From Ananas comosus (Eukaryota > Streptophyta > Magnoliopsida > Poales > Bromeliaceae): a stretch of 64,000 nt of DNA. Numbering within the stretch: position 1 is the first letter of the stretch; each line of letters begins with the position of its first letter. The notes beneath the pieces are model-generated. The model was given only the letters and a program-made list of their open reading frames with translations, did not search any database and had not been told where the DNA came from. Where the stretch lies: the NCBI RefSeq assembly GCF_001540865.1, contig NC_033627.1, forward strand, positions 3,408,071-3,472,070, in the 5' to 3' direction. Below are positions 59,620-64,000 of this stretch, one piece after another. The position numbers and the translations under genes are program-made.

Positions 59620-59999
59620 GAACTTTTTTTGCATTTGGCCCCCTCAAAAAAATTATTTTTATAAATAATTACATCAAATTTATAATTATAATTTTGGTCA
59701 TATCCCTGCCATGCAGGTACCACGTAAGCGCCACACAAATAAGGATGGAGGTGCTGGAATACGTTGAACACAGTAATTCATTCACCGTGTCTAGAAACGA
59801 TGAATGATTTACCGTGCCTAGAAATATGGAACACGGTGAATGTTTCACTGTGTTCAACTTGAGGTCCCTCCCCAGCCAGCTTGCGTGGCGCTGATGTGGC
59901 GTCTGCATTACAGGAATAGGGTCAAAATTACAATTATAAATTTGATGGAGTTATTTTTGAATATTTTTTTTTTGAGGGGGCCAAATGCAAAAATAGCTC
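59620..59999. mobile_element. Second CACGGTGAA foldback element
   Basis: The 380-bp element is flanked by a perfect 9-bp duplication AAAATAAAA (59611-59619, 60000-60008). The ends GAACTTTTTTTGCATTTGGC and, inverted, GAGCTATTTTTGCATTTGG are followed by CCCCTC and an ATCAAATTTATAATT block in both arms. The interior has decayed hairpins (TTGAACACAGTAATTCATTCACC and GGAACACGGTGAATGTTTCAC) and the GCGTGGCGCTGATGTGGC block seen in the 5947 element. Confidence 0.85.
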
Positions 60000-60280
60000 A
60001 AAATAAAATTAAGATAGTTATACGTGCAAATATCAGCTGCCTCTAAGGTTGACATGTCAGTAAATTAAGACTTTGAGGAGGGGTATAAGTGCAAAAAGCT
60101 CTTTACTAAACCCGAACCGTGCCAGTTACCAACCGAACCAATTATAACTAAAACCGGCTCGGTTCCCGCTCTCTTAAACCGGTTAAAAACCCGTCCGAAT
60201 CAGGTTCGATTAGGAAAAATCGTGGTCTAATTCTCGACCTAAACCGCAAGGTCGAGTCTATTTCGTCTCCCCTACAACAA

Positions 60281-60289
60281 AACCCTAAT
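60281..60289 (+). promoter_or_regulatory. Telo-box near the 5' exon of the cysteine-cluster gene
   Basis: AAACCCTAA, a motif common in plant promoters of growth-related genes, followed by a pyrimidine-rich leader and GCCGCC-rich noncoding exon ending at the donor TTCG|GTGAGT (60414). Confidence 0.5.
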
Positions 60290-61324
60290 TCTCAATTTCC
60301 CCCTCCTTTTTCTCCGGGGTAATCGCCCGATCCGATCCGACGCCGTCCACCTCCTCCTCCGCCGCCGCCACCGCCTCTCGCGGCCGCCGCCGCCGCGCTT
60401 CGTCTAGGGTTTCGGTGAGTTGCTCGTGGCCTTCTTGTATTTTGTTCCCTTGAGCTCGATGTGGGTGTGCGACGAGTTTTAGCTCAATCTCTGATTTCGA
60501 GCTCCTTTAGATCAAACGTGTGATTGTGTGCAAAAAAGTTATAATCTTTGCTCGAAAGTTGTTGATTTTTTTAAAAAATTTTCATGATCTGTATCTTAGG
60601 AGAACAAGAGTAACAACGCTTGGCTCGTTTGCAACCCTAATTCCATCAAAGAGAAACATTTATCTTAGTTTTTTTTTAGTTATTGTAGGTTTTTGGCATA
60701 TTTCATTGAATCTGATACTAACTTTGATATTGATGTTGTTTTCCTCATAGCATGCTCTCAACATGGATTTTTGGTCCATAGAGTGCAGGGCATCTAAAAA
60801 ATATGGAATTATGGGGATTGGGGATGATGAATTGAAGTGTAAAATACCTTTATGTGATTTAAAAGGGCTTATTTGTTCGCTACATTGTGTATGCTTATCA
60901 ACCTTTTATCTAAATTATGTGCAAACTCTCTTCTATTTTCTTGATTTATCACTTTTAATCGTTATTTCCTTTTCTCTTGGCGGTCACTTTTATGCTTCCA
61001 CTTGAGACTCTTACACATCCCTAAAGATCCTAACCTTTTCTAATTTATGATCTTTGTATTATTATTGTTTTATTCTGCATGGTTTGCACGGCAGCTGCGC
61101 AGATTAAAAGTTTTGCATATTCTATATATACACAATAGAGATGTAGCTTTTATAGTTGATTCTTAGAAACCCATACTCCTTATCCTGTGCATTTTCAAGA
61201 AAAAATATGTTATTTTGAACTCACTGTTATGATTTCGGTTAATGATACTGAAATGACAAAATGAATGGTTCTTTCTAATTAATTTCTAGATGCTTGCAGT
61301 GGCACTTTACATTTTATCTACTAG

Positions 61325-63642
61325 ATGGCTACTTCCTCTCCTGTCTCTAGTAGCAAAGGCGGCGACTCCATCGGGAGTACTGCTGCTATAAATGGCAATA
61401 CAACACCGCAACGTACTACTGTCATTGATACACCGAGGCCAAATCTTCGTGGCCTTAATAAGCCTAAGTGTATCAAGTGCGGAAATGTTGCTCGCTCAAG
61501 GTACGTATGTCTGCTCTATACTTCTCTGTAATAATCTCGTATTAATTGAGGTATCAGTATAGTATCTTAATTTCTGCTATATCTATGAAGTAAAAGATTT
61601 TCTACGTCAAAAAAGAAAAAAAAAGTATCAAGAAATTGAATTTTACTTAACCTGTACGCGTACTACTGAGCTATCTTATATTTATGAAAATTCTTTAAAA
61701 AATAGTTGTAATTCTAAGAGCGGGCATATTCAGACTGTAATTCTGCTATTGTGCTCTCTCATTATAAAAAATGGGAATCCTTCACTATTTTTCATCTTGT
61801 GGCTTAGAGTTGGAATGCGTCTTTACTGTAATATCTTATTACTTCTGTGTAGATCTCCACAAATACATGATCATATCCATATGAATCTTGGAATGACTCA
61901 GTTGTCTAACGCTAGTGGGTATTCATTTCAATATATTTGACATGCTTCTTGTTTCCCAGGTGCCCATTTCAGAGTTGTAAGAGTTGCTGCTTCAAAGCTC
62001 AGAATCCATGCCATATTCATGGTATGTGTATTGTTTCCAACAGCAGAAAGACTCAGCAAAGTGGATTTGGTCTCCTCTTCTTCTATGTAGTAATCAGCCG
62101 CATAAATTGATGCTCCTATAGACTAAACATGAGTTCATATTATGTAAAGATTATCATTATAGTTTGGGTAAATTACACTTTTGGTCCTCAAACTACGAGG
62201 TGCATAATACTTTGGTCCTCAAACTTTAATTTGTTGCAATTTTTTGCTCATACTTTCTGAATTATTGCAATCAAGTCCCACAATCCAATTTAATTGGCTA
62301 AATGGTGACAAATTGTTAATGTGGAAGTGACGTGGAAATATTGTGATTGATGATGCGGCAATAATTAAGATGCTACGTCACTTCTATATCAACAATTTAT
62401 CAACATTTAGCCAACTAAATTGGGTTGTGGGATTTAATTACAACAATTCAGAAAGTTCGAACCAGAAATTGCAACAAATTAAAGTTTGTTGAACAAAGTG
62501 CCACGCTCCTCATAGTTTGAGGACTAAAAGTCTAATTTACCCTTTATAGTTTTGGTTAGTACTACTATGCATTTTAAGAACTTGTTATTGATCTTAATAC
62601 TGATTTATGGGTATGGTGTGTCAGTTTTGAAGCAAAGCAGTATTTTACCCGACAAGCCACCTCCATCTAGATCTCCTTCGATCGAGCAACCCTCAATTGA
62701 TATACCTTCTACTGGGTAATTCTCAAGCACTCGACTCAATTCCTATTCCTACTATACATTATTTGCCAATAATTTCTTTTGACATGACTACACTTTTTGA
62801 GACAGCTCTGCTTGGAGGTTGAACGCACTCAAACAACTTCCACACAATTTCTTGAATGCACTTCGAGCGAAGAAACCTCTTAACAAAAAGGTTTTAACAC
62901 TTTTCCATCTTTCTACTGGATTATTAAATAATTTCTTATCTAAATTAAACGCCACCCTTCGCAACTTTTCTAGGATGTTGCGAATATAAACAAGTGGAAG
63001 TTTGCAAAACTAAGGGAGTACATTGAAGGTAATATCGAAGCAGAAAATGAAGCATTTGAGAGGTACTTGCAGAATGTGGCTCTACTTGAGGAAATATTTG
63101 TCATCCCAGATGAGCTCAAAGAAGAAAATCGGGCCGCAGCTGAAAGCACTTCAGAAGACAAGATGCAGAGATTGGTATCTGAGATAAAAATAAAGCTAAA
63201 GTCTAACTCTGACAAGGAAGAGAGCTTTAGAGAGAGAATAAGGAACATCTTGGATCAAAAACTGGAGAAGTTGCGCGAAAAAGAGCGAAGCAATGAAGAG
63301 GGTGCACTCTCAGATGACCTAGCAAGCATTAAAAAACGCGGCGAGAGGACTGCAGCACTGAACGATCTAATCGATAAGATGAATAGAGCGCGAGGCGAGG
63401 AAGATTTGATATCTTGCTTGGAAATGAGGTCTCAGCTGTTCAGAGACTCGGCTAGTAATGCAACGGAAAAATGTGAGGAATTGAACGTCGGGGACTCTTC
63501 GGCATGTAAAGAAGAAGCAGAGACTACTAACTCTTTCTCTTATTCTCTTCCTTTTGTATGTATTGCTGTTGATGTTGATCAGAGGATGCTGTCGGATATT
63601 GATGCAGAGTTTGCGTCTCTCAGTCGGATAGTCGAATTGTGA
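61325..63642 (+). CDS. Cysteine-cluster and coiled-coil protein of unknown function
   Basis: Not a named gene to me. Five coding exons, 61325-61500, 61960-62021, 62625-62715, 62806-62890 and 62974-63642, join cleanly to 360 aa. The noncoding first exon ends at 60414; its intron runs to about 61320. Near the N-terminus seven cysteines and a histidine (C49, C52, C60, C65, C68, C69, C76, H79) have the spacing C-x2-C-x7-C-x4-C-x2-CC-x6-C-x2-H, the same as in the RING-like finger of plant SHI/STY factors, preceded by RPNLRGLNKPKC. The rest lacks the IGGH domain of that family. Residues about 130-310 are highly charged and probably helical/coiled-coil (KLREYIEGNIEAENEAFERY; KLREKERSNEE). A nuclear role is possible but not shown. 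Confidence 0.88.
62166..62543. mobile_element. Mutator-like MITE in an intron of the cysteine-cluster gene
   Basis: Ends GGGTAAATTACACTTTTGGT and, inverted, AGGGTAAATTAGACTTTTAG. It is flanked by TTATAGTTT (62157-62165 and 62544-62552), a 9-bp duplication. It fills most of the intron between coding exons 2 and 3. Confidence 0.85.
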
Positions 63643-64000
63643 CTTGCGAAACGATTCCGCTACTGTCACGATATTGTTGTTTATTAGACTAACTAAAGCT
63701 TTGATCAATATAATGGTGAGTTTACTGAAAGATGATGCTCTTTTACGGTATAGATCATGTAATGTTATCTTATTATAATTTATCATATTATTTCTGATTA
63801 GACCTTGTGTTATCTTACATGACACAATTGAGTGAGTTTGGAATGTATGCTATGCGGTATAATTGTTACTATTTTTGTCATTATATTTTCATTTTGTGCT
63901 TCTGTATAATTCTGAAGCTTTTTTTTTTCTTTTTTTTTTTCTTGTCTTTCGGGTACGAATGAACAGATGTTATGATTATTTTTAAAGTTCACACATCTAT

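Overview
This is a nuclear plant window: split genes with GT-AG introns, short exons, introns up to 2.9 kb, AT-rich intergenic DNA, and many small transposable elements. The first coding exon of the ATP synthase delta' gene and the small gene at 35310-35609 are strongly GC-rich with Ala/Ser runs, which suggests a monocot, probably a commelinid. I cannot name the species from the sequence alone. Three single N bases (2811, 22602, 49615) mark assembly joins.

Six multi-exon or small genes can be read completely, and I rebuilt the multi-exon ones splice site by splice site. On the minus strand: a gamma-tubulin complex component 5-like protein (14695-21374, 17 coding exons, 1082 aa), a BEL1-like TALE homeodomain protein (24557-26683, 4 coding exons, 431 aa) and a thioredoxin h (46673-48871, 3 exons, 114 aa). 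On the plus strand: the TOR-complex WD40 subunit LST8 (43041-45633, 10 coding exons, 316 aa), the mitochondrial ATP synthase delta' subunit (54579-58102, 2 exons, 212 aa) and a cysteine-cluster/coiled-coil protein of unknown function (61325-63642, 5 coding exons, 360 aa). Two single-exon paralogues of a small conserved protein lie on the minus strand at 35310-35609 and 40300-40563. A well-formed promoter plus signal-peptide exon at 3880-3991 (minus) has no recognisable continuation. The genes are unrelated housekeeping or developmental genes and form no operon or pathway.

Layout: 1-14.5 kb is a transposon-rich intergenic stretch. It holds a solo LTR with a perfect target duplication, a hAT-like element with an 8-bp duplication, Mutator-like inverted-repeat elements with 9-10-bp duplications, and tRNA-derived SINEs. 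14.7-27.4 kb holds GCP5 and the BEL1-like gene. 28-42 kb is again repeat-rich with the two small paralogues. 42-49 kb holds LST8 and thioredoxin h, which are convergent. 49-54.1 kb contains a dense array of small inverted-repeat elements separated by (TA)n tracts. 54.5-64 kb holds the ATP synthase delta' gene and the cysteine-cluster gene.

The most distinctive non-genic signal is a family of foldback elements (5947-6512, 59620-59999 and probably 9617-9988) whose interiors carry copies of a hairpin built on CACGGTGAA-TGG-TTCACCGTG. The second is the array at 51.6-54.1 kb, where at least seven related elements all sit in TA microsatellites, recalling the rice Micron type of microsatellite-targeting element.
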